Shown: positions 34,888-48,700 of the stretch, in pieces
Position numbering within the stretch: position 1 is the first letter of the stretch
Layout of the letters: every line of letters begins with the position of its first letter
Translations under genes and position numbers: made by a program
Assembly (NCBI RefSeq): GCF_024323335.1
Contig: NC_066581.1
Span: 464,105,527-464,169,526 of the forward strand
Length of the DNA: 64,000 bases
Reading direction: 5' to 3'
Origin: Lathyrus oleraceus
Lineage: Eukaryota; Streptophyta; Magnoliopsida; Fabales; Fabaceae
The notes under the pieces: model-generated
Told to the model about the DNA's origin: nothing
Databases searched by the model: none
The model's input: the letters and a program-made list of their open reading frames with translations, nothing else

Positions 34888-37800
34888 TCAAGCGAATAAC
34901 TCCGGATAAGACTCCTTCATCTTACTCTCCAGTTCCCAAGTCACATTGCCACCTGCTGGTCCTCCCCAAGCTACCTTCACCAAGGCAATCTCTTTACCCC
35001 GCAACTGCTTCAACTCTCGATCCTCGATCCTCATAGGTGATGTTTCAACAGTCAGGTTATCTCTCACCTGTACATCATCTACTTGGATTACATGCGACGG
35101 ATCATGAATGTACCTCCTCAACTGAGACACATGAAAAACCTCATGCAAATTCGCAAGCGACGGCGGTAAAGCGACACGATAGGCTACTTCCCCTATCCGC
35201 TCCAAAATCTGATAAGGACCAATAAATCGAGGTGTCAACTTCTTCGACTTCAAAGCTCGACCAACGCCAGTTATCGGAGTGACGCGAAGAAACACATGAT
35301 CTCCCTCTTGGAATTCAAGTGACTTCCTCCTCTTGTCATGATAACTCTTCTGACGACTCTGAGCAATTCTCATCTTCTCCTGAATCATCTTAATCTTGTC
35401 CGTAGTTTGTTGAACAATCTCCGGTCCAACCACAGCACTCTCACCGGACTCATACCAACATAAAGGTGTCCGACATCTCCTACCATACAAAGCTTCGAAC
35501 GGTGCCATACCAATGCTCGAATGGAAACTATTGTTGTAGGTAAACTCAATCAAATGCAAATAACAATCCCAAGCACCTCCTTTTTCCAAAACACAAGCTC
35601 TCAAAAGATCCTCTAGTGACTGAATCGTCCTCTCAGTCTGACCATCAGTCTGCGGATGATATGCAGAACTCAATCTCAGCTTAGTTCCCAAAGCCCTCTG
35701 CAAACCTTCCCAGAACTTCGATGTAAATCTAGGATCTCTGTCCGAAACAATACTCGACGGAATACCATGCAAACTTACAATTCTCTCAATATACAACTCG
35801 GCTAATCTCTCTAACGGATAATCCATTCTGATCGGAATGAAATGAGCCGACTTTGTCAATCTGTCAACAATCACCCAAATAGCTTCAAAATTCTTACTCG
35901 TCCTCGGTAAACCAGAAACAAAATCCATACTGATACTATCCCACTTCCACTCTGGAATAGCCAACGGTTGCATTAGCCCAGACGGCTTCTGATGCTCAAT
36001 CTTCGACTTCTGGCAAGTCAAACAGGAATACACAAAACTTGCAATTTCTCTTTTCATTCCCGGCCACCAAAATAACCTTTTCAAATCATGATACATCTTC
36101 GTAGCTCCAGGATGAATACTCAAGCCACTACGATGTCCTTCTTCAAGAATACTCTTCTTAAGCTCGGCAACATCCGGAATACACACCCGGTCACCAAATC
36201 TCAAAACACCATTCTCATCAACTCGGAATTCACCACCCTGACCTTGATTCACTAAAGTCAACTTATCAACCAAAAGCATATCAGATCTCTGACCTTCTCT
36301 GATCTCATCCAGAATGCCACTTGTTAATCTCAACATTCCCAGTTTAACACTATTGTGAGTACTCTCACACACCAAACTCAAGTCTCTAAACTGCTCAATT
36401 AAATCCAATTCCCTAACCATTAACATAGACATATGTAATGATTTCTGACTCAATGCATCAGCTACTACATTTGCTTTACCCGGATGGTAATTCAAACCAA
36501 AATCATAATCCTTCAGAAATTCTAACCATCTCCTCTGTCTCATATTCAGTTCTTTCTGATCAAACAAATACCTTAAACTTTTATGGTCACTGAAAACTTC
36601 AAATCTTGACCCGTACAAATAATGCCTCCATAACTTCAGAACAAATACCACAGCTGCCAACTCTAAATCATGTGTCGGATAGTTCCTCTCATGAACCCTC
36701 AGCTGTCTCGAAGCATACGCTATAACCTGCTTATTCTGCATCAATACACCACCTAAACCCAACAATGAAGCATCACAGTAAACCTCAAACGATTCCGACG
36801 GACTTGGTAATATCAGAATAGGAGCAGTAGTTAACCTTCTCTTTAACTCTTGGAAACCTTCTTCGCATTTTGAGTCCCAAACAAACGCTTGCCCCTTTCT
36901 AGTCAACATCGTCAACGGTAACGCCAACTTAGAAAATCCCTCAATGAACTTCCTATAGTAACCAGCCAATCCAAGGAAACTTCGAATCTCAGCCACAGAC
37001 TTAGGAGCTTCCCACTTAGCTACCGCTTCTATCTTAGAAGGATCAACAGCAACACCACCTCTTGAAATCACATGACCAAGAAAACTAACCTCTTCTAACC
37101 AAAATTCACACTTAGACAGTTTAGCAAATAACTTCTTTTCTCGTAGAACTCCTAAAACCACTCTCAAATGCTCAGCATGCTCTTCTTCAGATTTCGAATA
37201 CACCAAAATGTCATCAATAAACACCACAACAAACTTGTCCAGGTACGGATGGAAAATCCTATTCATATACTCCATAAATACTCCAGGCGCATTAGTCACG
37301 CCAAAAGGCATTACAGAATACTCATAATGTCCATACCTTGTTCTGAAAGCAGTCTTCTGAATATCCTCAGTTTTCACACGTATCTGATGATATCCCGATC
37401 TCAAATCTATTTTGCTGAACACACTCGCACCAACCAACTGATCCATCAAATCATCAATCCTCGGCAAAGGATACCGATTCTTGATCGTCACTTTATTCAG
37501 TTGCCTGTAGTCCACACACAACCTCATAGTACCTTCTTTCTTCTTAACCAATAACACTGGTGCACCCCACGGTGACACACTCGGACGAATAAATTTCTTA
37601 TCCAACAGATCTTCCAACTGACTTTTCAATTCAGTTAACTCAACAGCAGACATACGATACGGAGCCATCGATATCGGTCTAGTACCAGGTACCAAATCAA
37701 TCGAGAACTCAACTTCACGCTCTGGCGGTAATTCATTCACCTCTTCCGGAAATACATCAGGAAAACCACACACCACGGCTAGATCGTCAATCATCAGTTT

Positions 37801-39258
37801 ATCTTTAGCCTCCAAAGTCGCTAACAGCATAAACAACTCTGCCCCATCTGCTACTTCCTCGTTCACCTGCCTAGCTGATAGAAACAGATCCCTTCCTTCC
37901 TCAACCTCAGGAAATATCACAGTCTTATCAAAACAATTGATAGAAACTCGGTTAAACACCAACCAGTTCATACCTAAGATAACATCGATCTGCACTAATG
38001 GAAGACACACAAGGTCTATCCCAAAATCTCTACCAAAAATACTCAAAGGACAACTCAAGCAAACTGAAGTAGTGGTCACTGAACCCTTTGCAGGAGTATC
38101 AATCACCATACTACCATGCATCTCAGATATCTCTAACTTAAGTTTCACAGCACAATCCAAGGATACAAAAGAATGAGTAGCACCTGTGTCAATAATAGCT
38201 ACAAGAGGAAAGCCATTAATATAACACGTACCTCGGATCAAACGATCATCTGCAAAAGTCTCAGAACCCGATAAAGCAAAGACTTTTCCTCCCGACTGAT
38301 TCTCTTTCTTCGGCTTAGGGCACTGTGGACTGATATGACCCAACTCTCCACAGTTGAAACAAGTTACAGTCTTCAACCGACACTCTGCAGCCAAATGACC
38401 ACCCTTTCCACACTTGAAACACTTCATCTCAGCACTGGTACACTCATGAACACGATGTCCAGCCCGACCACATCTATAACACTTAACAGGAGCACTAGAG
38501 TCTCCCCCACTAGGCCTCTTAATCCCACTTTGCTTCTGAAAACCTTTGCCAGCTGCATACGGTTTTCCACGATCAATCTGATTCTTACCTTTCCTATCAA
38601 CCCTCTGCTGATAGCTCTCAGCTCTGGCCTTGGAATCCTGTTCGAAAATCCTGCAACAGTCAACCAAATCAGAAAACACTCTAATCCTTTGATACCCAAT
38701 AGCCTGCTTGATCTCAGGACGCAACCCGTTCTCAAACTTCACACATTTCGAAAATTCACCAGCAGCATCATTATAGGGAGTATAGTACTTTGACAGTTCT
38801 GTGAACTTAGCAGCATACTCAGTAACAGTCCGGTTACCCTGCTTCAATTCCAAGAACTCTATCTCTTTCTTTCCTCTGACATCCTCGGGAAAATACTTCC
38901 TCAGAAATCTCTCTCTGAACACAGCCCAAGTAATCTCAGCATTTCCAGCAGTTTCCAACTCAGTGCGGGTAGCAACCCACCAATCATCAGCTTCTTCTGA
39001 CAGCATATGTGTACCAAACCTGACCTTCTGATTCTCAGCACACTCAGTTACTCTAAAGATCCTCTCTATCTCCTTCAACCACTTCTGAGCGCCATCTGGA
39101 TCGTATGCTCCCTTGAACATTGGAGGATTGTTCTTCTGGAACTCACTCAACTGACGAGCAGCTCCCATTCCCATAACATTCTGATTCCCTCCAAGTACTC
39201 CAGCTAGCATACCCAGAGCCTCAGCAATTGCAGCATCGTCTCTACCTCTTCCAGCCAT
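34888..39258 (-). CDS. gag-pol: Chromovirus gag-pol polyprotein, 1456 aa, intact
   Basis: A single ORF encodes all replication functions. Gag capsid-like region about residues 40-220. Three CCHC zinc knuckles at C260-C273, C280-C293 and C300-C313; chromoviruses often have fewer. Aspartic protease at D357-T-G. RT about 520-760 with VDYRQLN and the F680-I-D-D active site. RNase H about 820-940 (D829, E866, D891, D934). Integrase has zinc ligands H1049, H1057, C1079 and C1082 and a catalytic D1112, D1173, E1209 with exactly 35 residues between the last two. A C-terminal chromodomain-like segment spans about 1405-1456 (W1431, W1441, YPELF); in this family it guides integration to heterochromatin. 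The start is the first ATG after the 124-nt leader. All visible catalytic residues are present, so activity is plausible but unproven. Confidence 0.97.
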   Translation of the reverse strand: MAGRGRDDAAIAEALGMLAGVLGGNQNVMGMGAARQLSEFQKNNPPMFKGAYDPDGAQKWLKEIERIFRVTECAENQKVRFGTHMLSEEADDWWVATRTELETAGNAEITWAVFRERFLRKYFPEDVRGKKEIEFLELKQGNRTVTEYAAKFTELSKYYTPYNDAAGEFSKCVKFENGLRPEIKQAIGYQRIRVFSDLVDCCRIFEQDSKARAESYQQRVDRKGKNQIDRGKPYAAGKGFQKQSGIKRPSGGDSSAPVKCYRCGRAGHRVHECTSAEMKCFKCGKGGHLAAECRLKTVTCFNCGELGHISPQCPKPKKENQSGGKVFALSGSETFADDRLIRGTCYINGFPLVAIIDTGATHSFVSLDCAVKLKLEISEMHGSMVIDTPAKGSVTTTSVCLSCPLSIFGRDFGIDLVCLPLVQIDVILGMNWLVFNRVSINCFDKTVIFPEVEEGRDLFLSARQVNEEVADGAELFMLLATLEAKDKLMIDDLAVVCGFPDVFPEEVNELPPEREVEFSIDLVPGTRPISMAPYRMSAVELTELKSQLEDLLDKKFIRPSVSPWGAPVLLVKKKEGTMRLCVDYRQLNKVTIKNRYPLPRIDDLMDQLVGASVFSKIDLRSGYHQIRVKTEDIQKTAFRTRYGHYEYSVMPFGVTNAPGVFMEYMNRIFHPYLDKFVVVFIDDILVYSKSEEEHAEHLRVVLGVLREKKLFAKLSKCEFWLEEVSFLGHVISRGGVAVDPSKIEAVAKWEAPKSVAEIRSFLGLAGYYRKFIEGFSKLALPLTMLTRKGQAFVWDSKCEEGFQELKRRLTTAPILILPSPSESFEVYCDASLLGLGGVLMQNKQVIAYASRQLRVHERNYPTHDLELAAVVFVLKLWRHYLYGSRFEVFSDHKSLRYLFDQKELNMRQRRWLEFLKDYDFGLNYHPGKANVVADALSQKSLHMSMLMVRELDLIEQFRDLSLVCESTHNSVKLGMLRLTSGILDEIREGQRSDMLLVDKLTLVNQGQGGEFRVDENGVLRFGDRVCIPDVAELKKSILEEGHRSGLSIHPGATKMYHDLKRLFWWPGMKREIASFVYSCLTCQKSKIEHQKPSGLMQPLAIPEWKWDSISMDFVSGLPRTSKNFEAIWVIVDRLTKSAHFIPIRMDYPLERLAELYIERIVSLHGIPSSIVSDRDPRFTSKFWEGLQRALGTKLRLSSAYHPQTDGQTERTIQSLEDLLRACVLEKGGAWDCYLHLIEFTYNNSFHSSIGMAPFEALYGRRCRTPLCWYESGESAVVGPEIVQQTTDKIKMIQEKMRIAQSRQKSYHDKRRKSLEFQEGDHVFLRVTPITGVGRALKSKKLTPRFIGPYQILERIGEVAYRVALPPSLANLHEVFHVSQLRRYIHDPSHVIQVDDVQVRDNLTVETSPMRIEDRELKQLRGKEIALVKVAWGGPAGGNVTWELESKMKESYPELFA

Positions 39259-39360
39259 CTCTACTCTGAAAACCCAAACAACTAAACCAATAAGTACTGA
39301 TAGGGTTACACAACACCTATCCCGTACAGGGGAACAGAATAATTACGACTCGACTCGACC

Positions 39361-39378
39361 GACTATGCTCTGATACCA
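39361..39378 (-). other. Primer binding site of the chromovirus (initiator Met tRNA type)
   Basis: The minus strand reads TGGTATCAGAGCATAGTC, four bases downstream of the 5' LTR. TGGTATCAGAGC is complementary to the 3' end of plant initiator tRNA-Met. Confidence 0.95.
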
Positions 39379-39382
39379 CTAA

Positions 39383-41431
39383 TGTAACACCCTTCTAAAT
39401 ACCCCAAATTATTATAATTAAAATAACAATATATTCATCAGAGTAATTATGCCCCGAAGGGTGTCACACAATCATTTTTCAACGTTCATCATATTATCCT
39501 GTCATGCTCATTTATTCAATTAAAATAAGATTCTTTGCATAATTCACAGCGGAATAAATTCTACATCAAGTAAAACATGTAACACAATACATGTAAATCA
39601 TTCAACAACCAATAACAACTTAGTTAAAACACCCCCTCCCGATGTTACATCTATCAGAGCATGACCCATAAGAACTACTCTAGACTCCAAGCATTAGCTT
39701 CTACTCGATTCATTTCTCGTTACCTGAAGAATAGGTGTAAGGGTGAGTTCCTCAATCAATAAATAAGCATTATACAACATTATGTAATGTTAAGTAATTC
39801 ACGCATTAAATCACCCTAATCATACTACGCATTCAGCAACAGCAATATCCGTTCCAACAACATACTTAACAGTAGATTCTCGACCATAATCCACATCAAC
39901 AACACAACACACCACACACATATAATACTGGAATACATCCATTCATATTATATGCCATACATTCATTATGCAATGAGACTCTACACATGCGGTACCGACT
40001 ATTCTTGAACATATAGTTCAAGCTCACCGATCCCTCCGGACACGGCTACTAAGCTCATTAGTCCCACTCATTGAGATCTAATGACTCACTCACTAATTCC
40101 TCACCATGGGAATTAGCTACAGCCCCGAAGGCTAGACTATGCACACTAATCATCTAGTATGCAAACATCAACAACAAATCCACAATGATTCACTCACTAA
40201 TTCCTCACCATGGGAATTAGCTACAGCCCCGAAGGCTATGCTATGCACGCTAATCATCTAGCAATGCAGCATCAACAACAATTCACAACGGACATAAGCT
40301 CACACTCTAAGCCATACAACCGTCCATTCACAACACAGGCATAATACATACATTCACATCATTATGCATGCCATCATACATCATCAACACATCATTATCA
40401 TGTAAATAAATTAAACACAATATTAGCACTCTCTACTAATACTTATACTGCTCACAACAGCGGGGTATAATCCCTATCACATCATGTGCCAACATAGGCC
40501 AGCTCTCAATTATGTACACAACATTAAACTATCCATTTTTCCACTCTGCAACATACTATATCAATTTTTCCACAGCTCAAAGCTCACAGGTCGGCGCAAG
40601 GACTCTACTCAACTGGAGGGAGTCAGCGCAAAAGCCCTATGCGTCGACGCATACAGTCGACGCTTAGCTCACTGGTCGGCGCAAAACTACCATGCGTCGA
40701 CGCATGCAGTCAGCGCATGCCTCACGGGTCAGCGCACGCCGACCCTATGGTCGACCGCTCGCGCGCAGACTCAGATTTTTCTGAGTTTTCCAGGGTTCCG
40801 TTAGCTTACGTTTCACAGGTTTTCCGGCCGTTTCCTCAACTACGACCATCTCTAAACAGAACAATTTGCCCGGTAAATTGGTAGCGCCGATTCAAGTTTT
40901 TAACTGGAATTCGTGTTCTAGTCTAACATTTACGACTTACACCACTACCGATTCAATTTACAGGTTTTACCACCGTTTATCCAACATCAAATTCAGCATA
41001 TACAGTCCCAATTAGGGTTAAGTCGACGGCTTATCACTACCCATTACATATTATCCCATAATACCCATTAATCGACGATAAACCCCCCTTACCTGATTAA
41101 TCCGGCAAAAATCTCTAAGCTTCAAGCTCTTCTCCAACCTTCAGCCCTTGCTCTGTCTCTTTGCCCTTTTTCTCTTCTCTGCAGCTTCTCTGAGTTTCAC
41201 GTGAAAAACTTATTTTCCAAATGAACCCTATTTCCTTATTCCACTTATATATTTTCCAATAATAATATTAAAATCCAATAATTATTATTCCAAAATAATA
41301 ATAATTATAATCCAATAATAATATTCCAATTTATTTTATTCCAATAATAAAATAACCCAATTATTCAATTAAATTAATATTATACTATTAATTCAATTTA
41401 AATAATTATTTTATCTTATTGGGGTGTTACA
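39383..41431 (-). repeat. Chromovirus 5' LTR (2049 bp)
   Basis: Same length as the 3' LTR with no net indel. Differences noticed: a G/A near 32959 against 39545, T/C near 33540 against 40126, and G/A near 33835 against 40421. TATA-like box at 41244-41251; palindromes at 40638-40653 and 40691-40706. This copy would drive transcription. Confidence 0.96.
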
Positions 41432-41436
41432 AACTG

Positions 41437-42113
41437 GATCAACAAACTCGGCTAAGGATACCCGAAGGGTTATGTGCTTGGGGAACCCATAGAGCTCCAC
41501 ACTTAGGACTTGCTGTTTTTCAAAATGCTGTTGATATTGCTTTAAAACTGCCTCTGAAAAATTCTTGCTTTTATATGTATAAGAAAATGATTTTGATTAA
41601 AAAATTTAATTTCAAAAATGATCATAATAAAATTTAAAACTATTTGGCTGAAATAAATAAGAGTAGAAACAATTGGATAAAAGCTCAACTTTATTTAATA
41701 GAATGGTAGTCTGTAAATGACAAGACTCCATAGATCTTTACAAAGTTGAAAATGGTAATTTACATGGAAAAGGGTTACATTGAATACAATTGACCGCTAA
41801 TCCTTCTACCATCTCTTGATGTTCGTTATGCTTTTGATCGCCACTAGGGATAATGAATCACCGTCAACCCTTGTGCTCAACAAAGTTTCTCCAATACTGG
41901 ACAATCTATAGCATGCAGTTACTTGCCATAATCCCTAACTTTTGCATAAGTTGCCCCAGGGTGGGGTATTCAACTTATCAGGAGAATTCTTTCTGTTTTA
42001 TGTCTCTAATTTTTTCCTGGATCGCCCTTTCGGGTTTTCAATCCACCGAGACGCTCATTTTTGCCTAAGCCTCCCTTTCGGGTTTTCAACTTAGCGAGAT
42101 GTTCTTTTCTTTT
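41437..42113 (-). other. Composite Ogre 3' untranslated region, pol-proximal part
   Basis: Continues the Ogre sequence interrupted by the chromovirus and aligns with 11220-11893 of the inner Ogre. Non-coding. Confidence 0.75.
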
Positions 42114-45100
42114 TTAGGAAAAGTATTTCTTGACTACATTTGCGTTCACAGGACAAGTGAACTCTTCACCATCCATAGTTGTAAGAATCAAAGCACCGCC
42201 TGAAAAGGCTCTCTTGACAACATATGGGCCTTCATAATTAGGAGTCCATTTGCCTCTAGGATCTGGTTTGAAAGATAAAATCTTCTTGAGCACAAGGTCA
42301 ACTTCTCTGAATACACGAGGTCTGACCTTCTTATCAAAAGCTTTCTTCATCCTCTGTTGATATAACTGACCATGACACATGGCAGTTAATCTCTTCTCTT
42401 CAATCAAATTCAACTGATCAAACCTGGTCTGACACCATTCAACCTCAGTCAACTTGGCTTCCATGAGCACACGCAACAAAGGAATCTCAACCTCTACGGG
42501 GAGCACTGCCTCCATACCATAAACAAGAGAAGAAGGGGTTGCCCCTGTTGAAGTGAGGATGGATGTACGATATCCATGCAAAGAAAATGGGAGCATCTCA
42601 TGCCAATCTTTATACGTGACAACCATCTTCTGAATAATCTTCTTGATGTTCTTGTTCGTGACTTCAATAGCCCCATTCATCTTGGGTCTGTAGGGAGAAG
42701 AATTATGATGTGCAATCTTGAAGTCTTTACAAAGAGATTCCACCATATTATTATTCAAGTTTGATCCATTATCAGTAATGATCTTACTTGGCACACCATA
42801 ACGGTATATAATCATTTACTTAATAAACCTTACAACAACTTGCTTGGTTACATTTGCGTACGATGCCGCTTCAACCCATTTTGTCAAGTAGTCAATTGCC
42901 ACTAAAATGAAATGATGTCCATTCGAAGATTTGGGCTCAATCATCCCAATCATGTCAATTCCCCACATGGAGAAAGGCCATGGAGAATAGATAACATTCA
43001 ACAATGTCGAAGGAACCTGAATCTTATCTACATATATTTGACACTTGTGGCATTTCTTCACAAACTTGCAACAGCCAGATTCCATTGTTAGCCAATAGTA
43101 ACCTGCTCGTAACATCTTTTTTTCCATTTCATGTCCATGGGAATGAGTACTAAAGGAACCTTCATGGACTTCAGTCATCAACAAGTCTGCTTCGTGTCTA
43201 TCCACACATCTGAGCAGAACCATATCGAAATTTCTCTTGTACAATACATCTCCATTTAGGTAGAAATTGTCGGCTAATCTTCTCAAGGTCTTCTTATCTT
43301 TCAAAGATGCCCCAGATGGGTAAATTTGACTTTGAAGGAAACACTTGATGTCATAATACCACGGATTCTCGTCTTTGACCTCTTCAACAACAAACACATG
43401 AGCTGGTCTATCAAGACGAATCACAGTCAAATTGGGAACTACATTCCAATACTTCACTATAATCATTGACGCCAATGTTACAAGAGCATCTACCATCATG
43501 TTCTCCTCTCAAGGGATATGATAAAACTCAACCTTTTTAAAGAAAGTTGAAATCCTCCTCGCATAATCTCTATATGGTATCAAACCGGGTTGATTCATCT
43601 TCCATTCACCTTTGATCTAATTCACAACCAAAGTTGAATCTCCAAAGACATCTAAATGCTTGATTCTGAGATCCATGGCCCCTTCGAGCCCCATAATGCA
43701 AGCTTCATATTCTGCCATGTTGTTTGTACACTTGAAAGTCAATCTAGCTGTAAAGGGAAAATGCGTGCCTTGAGGAGTAATGATCACTGCCCCAATGCCA
43801 TTTCCATATTGATTAACATCTCCATCAAATACCATGCCCCAATGGGAACTAGGTTCTGGCCCTTCTTCAAGCAATCGTTCATCACAATCTTTCATTTTCA
43901 AGTACAAGATCTCTTCATCAGGAAAGTCATACTGCAATGACTGATAATATTCAATTGGTTGGTGAGCCAAATTGTCAGTCAAGATACTACCTTTGATTTC
44001 TTTCTAAGATCGGTATTTGATATCATACTCTAATAACAACATCTGCCAACGGGAAATCCTCCCAGTTAAAGCAGGCTTCTCAAATATATACTTGATTAGA
44101 TCCATTTTGGATATCAACCAAGTGGTATGATTCAACATATACTGACTCAGACGCTTAACAACCTAAGCCAATGCGCAACAAGTCTTCTCTAGCATAGAAT
44201 ACCGAGTCTCCCAGTCGGTGAACTTCTTACTGAGGTAGTAAATCGTGAATTCTTTATTTCCAGTCTCATCTTGCTGACCTAGAACACAACCCATATTATC
44301 TTCAAGCACAGTTAAATACATGATGAATGGCCTTCCTTCCACGGGCGGAGACAAAATCGGAGGCTAAAGCAGATATTCCTTGATACTGTCAAAAGCTTTC
44401 TGGCAGTCTTCGGTCCAATCACAAGACTGATCTTTCCGAAGAAGCTTGAATATAGGCACACATGTGGCAGTCATGTGTGAAATGAATCTTGAGATATAAT
44501 TCAAACGGCCAAGAAAACCTTTGATTTGCTTCTCAGCTTTGACCTTGGCAGGATCAACTTCAATACCCATCTCGCTGACAATAAATCCCAACAACTTACA
44601 AGAACGAACACCAAAAGTACACTTATTTGGATTCAAGCGGAGTTTGTACTTTCTCAAATGCTGGAATAACTTCAATAAATGCTCAACATGTTCCTCTTCA
44701 TCAATAGATTTAAAAATCATGTCATCGACATAAACTTCAATCTCTTTATGCATCATATCATGCAAAAGAGTAGTCATTGCTCTTTGGTAAGTTGCACCAG
44801 CATTCTTTAAACCGAAAGGCATCACTCTATAACAAAATGTTCCCCAAGGTGTAATGAATGTGGTCTTGATCTGATTATATAAGGAAAATCCATCCATAAA
44901 TGAAAAGACTTTGAATTTAGCAGTGTTATCTACCAACATATCAATGTGTGGCAGAGAGAAATCATCTTTCGGACTGGCTTTATTTAAATCTCTATAGTCA
45001 ACACACATGCAGACTTTTCCATCTTTCTTCGGCACAAGTGTAATATTGGCCACCCATTATGGATACTCAGCAGTCACAAGGAAACTGTCATCAATTTGCT

Positions 45101-45525
45101 TATGCATTTCTTCTTTGATCTTCACTGCCATATCAGGATGTGTTCTCCTCAACTTCTGCTTGACTGGCGGGCATTCTGGCTTCAACGGCAATCTATGCTC
45201 CACAATCTCAGAATCCAAACCAGGCATGTCTTGATAGGACCAAGCAAACACATCTGAATACTCTCGAAGAAGATCAATCAACCCTTTCTTAACATCTGGA
45301 CACAGTCGAGACCCAATCTTGACTTCCTTCACATCATCCTCGGAACCCAGGTTGACTAACTCAATCTTCTCTTCAAACGGTTGAATGGTCTTTTCGTCAT
45401 GCTCAAGAAGACGAGATAATTCATCACTCACTTCTTAATCACTTTCCTCCTCGGCCTCAAACACAGGGAATTCAAAATTTGGAGAAGGAGAAGGATCATT
45501 GTATTCAATGGGGTTAGAAATCAAC
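42114..45525 (-). pseudogene. pol: Composite Ogre pol: RT, RNase H, integrase (about eight nonsense codons)
   Basis: One frame of about 1137 codons runs from the intron acceptor to the stop at 42114 without frameshift. Internal stops lie near 45435, 45057, 44364, 44163, 44010, 43617, 43515 and 42816. RT retains VDYRDLN and YVDD but lacks eight codons after YNQIK and nine codons near 44540 compared with the inner Ogre; both losses are in frame. RNase H and integrase motifs (VFDG, EYEAC, FGDS; CHKC, GIDMIG, TDNGS) are present, with a three-codon repeat (MIGMIEP) in the integrase. It is not functional as it stands. The stop at 45057-45059 falls at the same codon as the inner Ogre stop at 14879-14881. 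Confidence 0.92.
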
Positions 45526-45784
45526 CTGCATAATGATTTGATATTTTGATTTTAGAGAAGTGAATTTGTGACCAAATATTATGCAGATGGACAATTATAT
45601 TGTTTATTTATGTTTTTTGTAATTACCATTTTCAGAATAAAGCAAAAAGTAAAAATAAAACATCATAGATGTGGATGAATAGAATTAATTTTATTAATGA
45701 TCAATTTCAAAATTCCCAAACAATGTTTACTTCTCCCTTAGGCATAGGAGAAGGATTTTTTTTAAAACCTATAAAAGCCATTAC
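45526..45784 (-). other. Putative spliced intron between gag-pro and pol (composite Ogre)
   Basis: The minus-strand donor GTAATGG at 45784 and acceptor ATGCAG ending at 45526 give 259 nt. Joining CTAA to GTTGATTTC keeps the frame into pol. Its sites and A/T-rich content match the inner Ogre intron. The acceptor here (TGCAG) is stronger than the inner copy (TATAG). Confidence 0.75.
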
Positions 45785-48700
45785 TTAGATCGATGCAGAA
45801 TAACAGGAATATCAACAGCAGTCCAATTGTTGCAAGCCTTTCCATGCGTCACAAAATTGGTGCAGTTTTCCTCTTCGTCATCCTCTAGCACAACAACTAA
45901 GTGTTATTCATTGCCATGAATGAACCCTTCGCTACGAAAGCTAAGTTGCATATCCTCAGACCTTGTAGTTGATGAACCTCATTGAAATCCCAAACTGGTT
46001 CTACCTTTATTGTCGGAGACCTCTACCATGCGCCCCCACTGATCAACATTGTCTTCTTAAACAATCTTTTTTGCATCTTTCAATGAGGACATAGGTGCCC
46101 CAACTCTCTTTTCAGCAGCAATAGATAAGGCTTGGAATGGAGTTCCAACCTCGTCCTCAGCTTCAACGTAAGAGAAAGATGACAGGTGGCTAACCAACAT
46201 TGCCTTTTCCCCGCCAACAATAACAAGCTTTCCATTCTTTACAAATTTGAGCTTCTGATGCAATATGGAGGTAACAACTCTCGCCTCATGGATCCATGGC
46301 CTTCCCAATAGACAATTGTAGGCCAGGTAGATATACATTACTTGAAAAGTAATCTGAAAATCACTCGGACCTATCTTTACTAGAAGGTCCACTTCACCAA
46401 TAACTGTTTTGCGAGAACCGTCAAAAGCTTTGACGATTACACCGTTATACCTCATGGGTGCTCCTTGATATGATAGCTTTGACAGAGTTGACTTTGGTAG
46501 AACATTCAATGATGACCCGGTGTCAACAAGCACATTAGACAAAGCATCATCTTTGCAATTCATAGAAATATGCAAAGCCAAGTTATGATTTCTACCCTCC
46601 TCAGGGAGTTCTTCCTCACAGAAACTGAGATTCTTGCAGGAAGTGATGTTAGCCACAATATGATCGAATTGATCCACCGTAACATCATGTTCCATAAATG
46701 CTTGCTCAAGAACTTTTTGCAGTGCTTCTTTATGCGCTTCTGAATTTATAAGCAGAGACAGTACTGGAATTTTTGAGGTGGTTTGGAGCAGCTGCTCCAC
46801 CATATTGAACTCGTTCTTTTTTATCATACGAAGTACCTCATCATCATTATTAGCCTTCAAATTGCAGGATTCACCAGACTGACCTTTTGAAGCACTAACC
46901 AGATCTACAAAAGACACTTCCACTTTCTTACTGACAGTTGATTCTTCTTTATCTTTTGGGAACATCGGCCCAAACACACGACCACTTCGGGTCACCTTGC
47001 AATGCTCACTACAGAGCTGGTCGTAGACAATGGGACCTCTTGACCATCCTTCATCATTGTTGCATTGTACTGATACGGAACAACTTTATCAGATGAATAC
47101 GGTACTGGACCCACTAACCATATGACCAACAACGATACCAATTTGTTGATGACGTTGTTACTGTTACTGCTGTCGTACTGAATCACCACTCTCTCGGGAT
47201 TCTTGAAAATGGGCACTATGACATTCAGATCGTCATCTACATGACGGGATTGAATAATTTGAATCATGCCTTCATCCATCAACCGCTGGATGTCCCTTTT
47301 CACAGCCTCACAAACTCTCGGGTTGACATTGCAGATAGCACAACCATCATGGTCGTGCTCACAATCACTCACCATACAAATGTCCTTATGCATTGCCACT
47401 AAGGACCTCCGAATAAAACGAACATCAAACACTTTAAACTCCCCAGGACAACCGTCCACCATATTAATAGAAGAATTCCCATGAGCGGGCAATGGATTTG
47501 CTTTCACATTGGGTGCACGGTCCTCGAAGGACACCATTCCACTCTTTATCAGCTTCTGAACCTCATACTTTAGCGGATAGCAGTTCTCAATGTTATGTCC
47601 GGGTGCTCCTTGGTGAAAAGCACAACGGAGTTTAGGCTTGTACCACCATGGAAGTGGTTCTGGAATTTGTGGATGGTTTCTTGGTTGGAGTAGGTTCTTG
47701 AGAACCAGAGATGGGTATAGTTCAGCGTACGTCATAGGTATCGGGTCAAAAGAGACCTTTTTCCTCTCAAATTTTTGTTGATGGTGATTGTTGGTATTGT
47801 TGTTGTAGGTGTTTGTTCGTTGTTGTGGTTGTTGTTGTTGATGTTGTTGTTGTTGAATTGGTACTGATTGATTATTCAAAAATACTGGAATTACTGAAGA
47901 TACTTGATGATCGTGTTGACGGGATGGTTGATTATTTCTGATCTGAGGCCTCCTCTGCCTCCCATTAGAAATTGCATTAGCTTCGCTATCTTTCTTCTTC
48001 CCAAAACTGCTGCCATATCTCTTACTTGATGATGCTTCCTCCTTTGACAAACGTCCTTCTCGGACACCTTCCTCAAGCCTCATCCCCATATTTACCATTC
48101 CGGTAAAGTCACTGGGGGCACTGGAAATCATACGTTCATAATAACATGAACTCAGGGTCTTCAAAAAGATTTTTGTCATTTCCTTCTCCTCTAATGGAGG
48201 AGTGATCTGAGCAGCCAATTCTCTCCACCTCTGCGCATACTCTGTGAATGTCTCTTTATCCTTCTGAGACATAGATCTTAGCTGGTCTCTATCAGGCGCC
48301 ATATCCACATTGTACTTATATTTTTTGACAAAAGCTTCTCCCAAGTCGTTGAAAGTGTGAATGCTTGCGTTGTCCAACCCCATATACCAACGGAGCGCAA
48401 CACTGATCAAACCGTCTTAGAAGTAGTGCATCAACAATTGATCGTTATCTGTTTGGGTAGACATCTCGCGGGCATACATCACTAGATTGCTGAGCAGACA
48501 TGTGTTCCCTTTGTATTTTTCAAAATCAGGTACTTTGAACTTCACTAGAATCTTCACATTCGGCACCAGACATAACTCGGAAGCACTCTTCCCAAACAAG
48601 TCCTTACTCTCGTAAACATTCGGACCCTCAGACATCTCGGAATGATAAATGGTGTCCTCTACATGAGGTAAGGTGTGCACAATGGGAGGTGGCACAGACA

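Larger units (their letters stand above)
32797..41431 (-). mobile_element. Young, apparently complete Ty3/gypsy chromovirus (8635 bp)
   Basis: The two LTRs are 32797-34845 and 39383-41431, both exactly 2049 bp, and I noticed only three substitutions between them. It begins TGTAACACCC, ends GGTGTTACA and is flanked by AACTG (32792-32796, 41432-41436). It has an initiator-Met tRNA primer site, a polypurine tract and one unbroken 1456-codon gag-pol ORF with a chromodomain-like C-terminus. Length, LTR size and chromodomain fit the Tekay/Del branch (inference). It is inserted in the composite Ogre 3' untranslated region, which continues on both sides. It is the only potentially autonomous element in the window. 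Confidence 0.96.
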
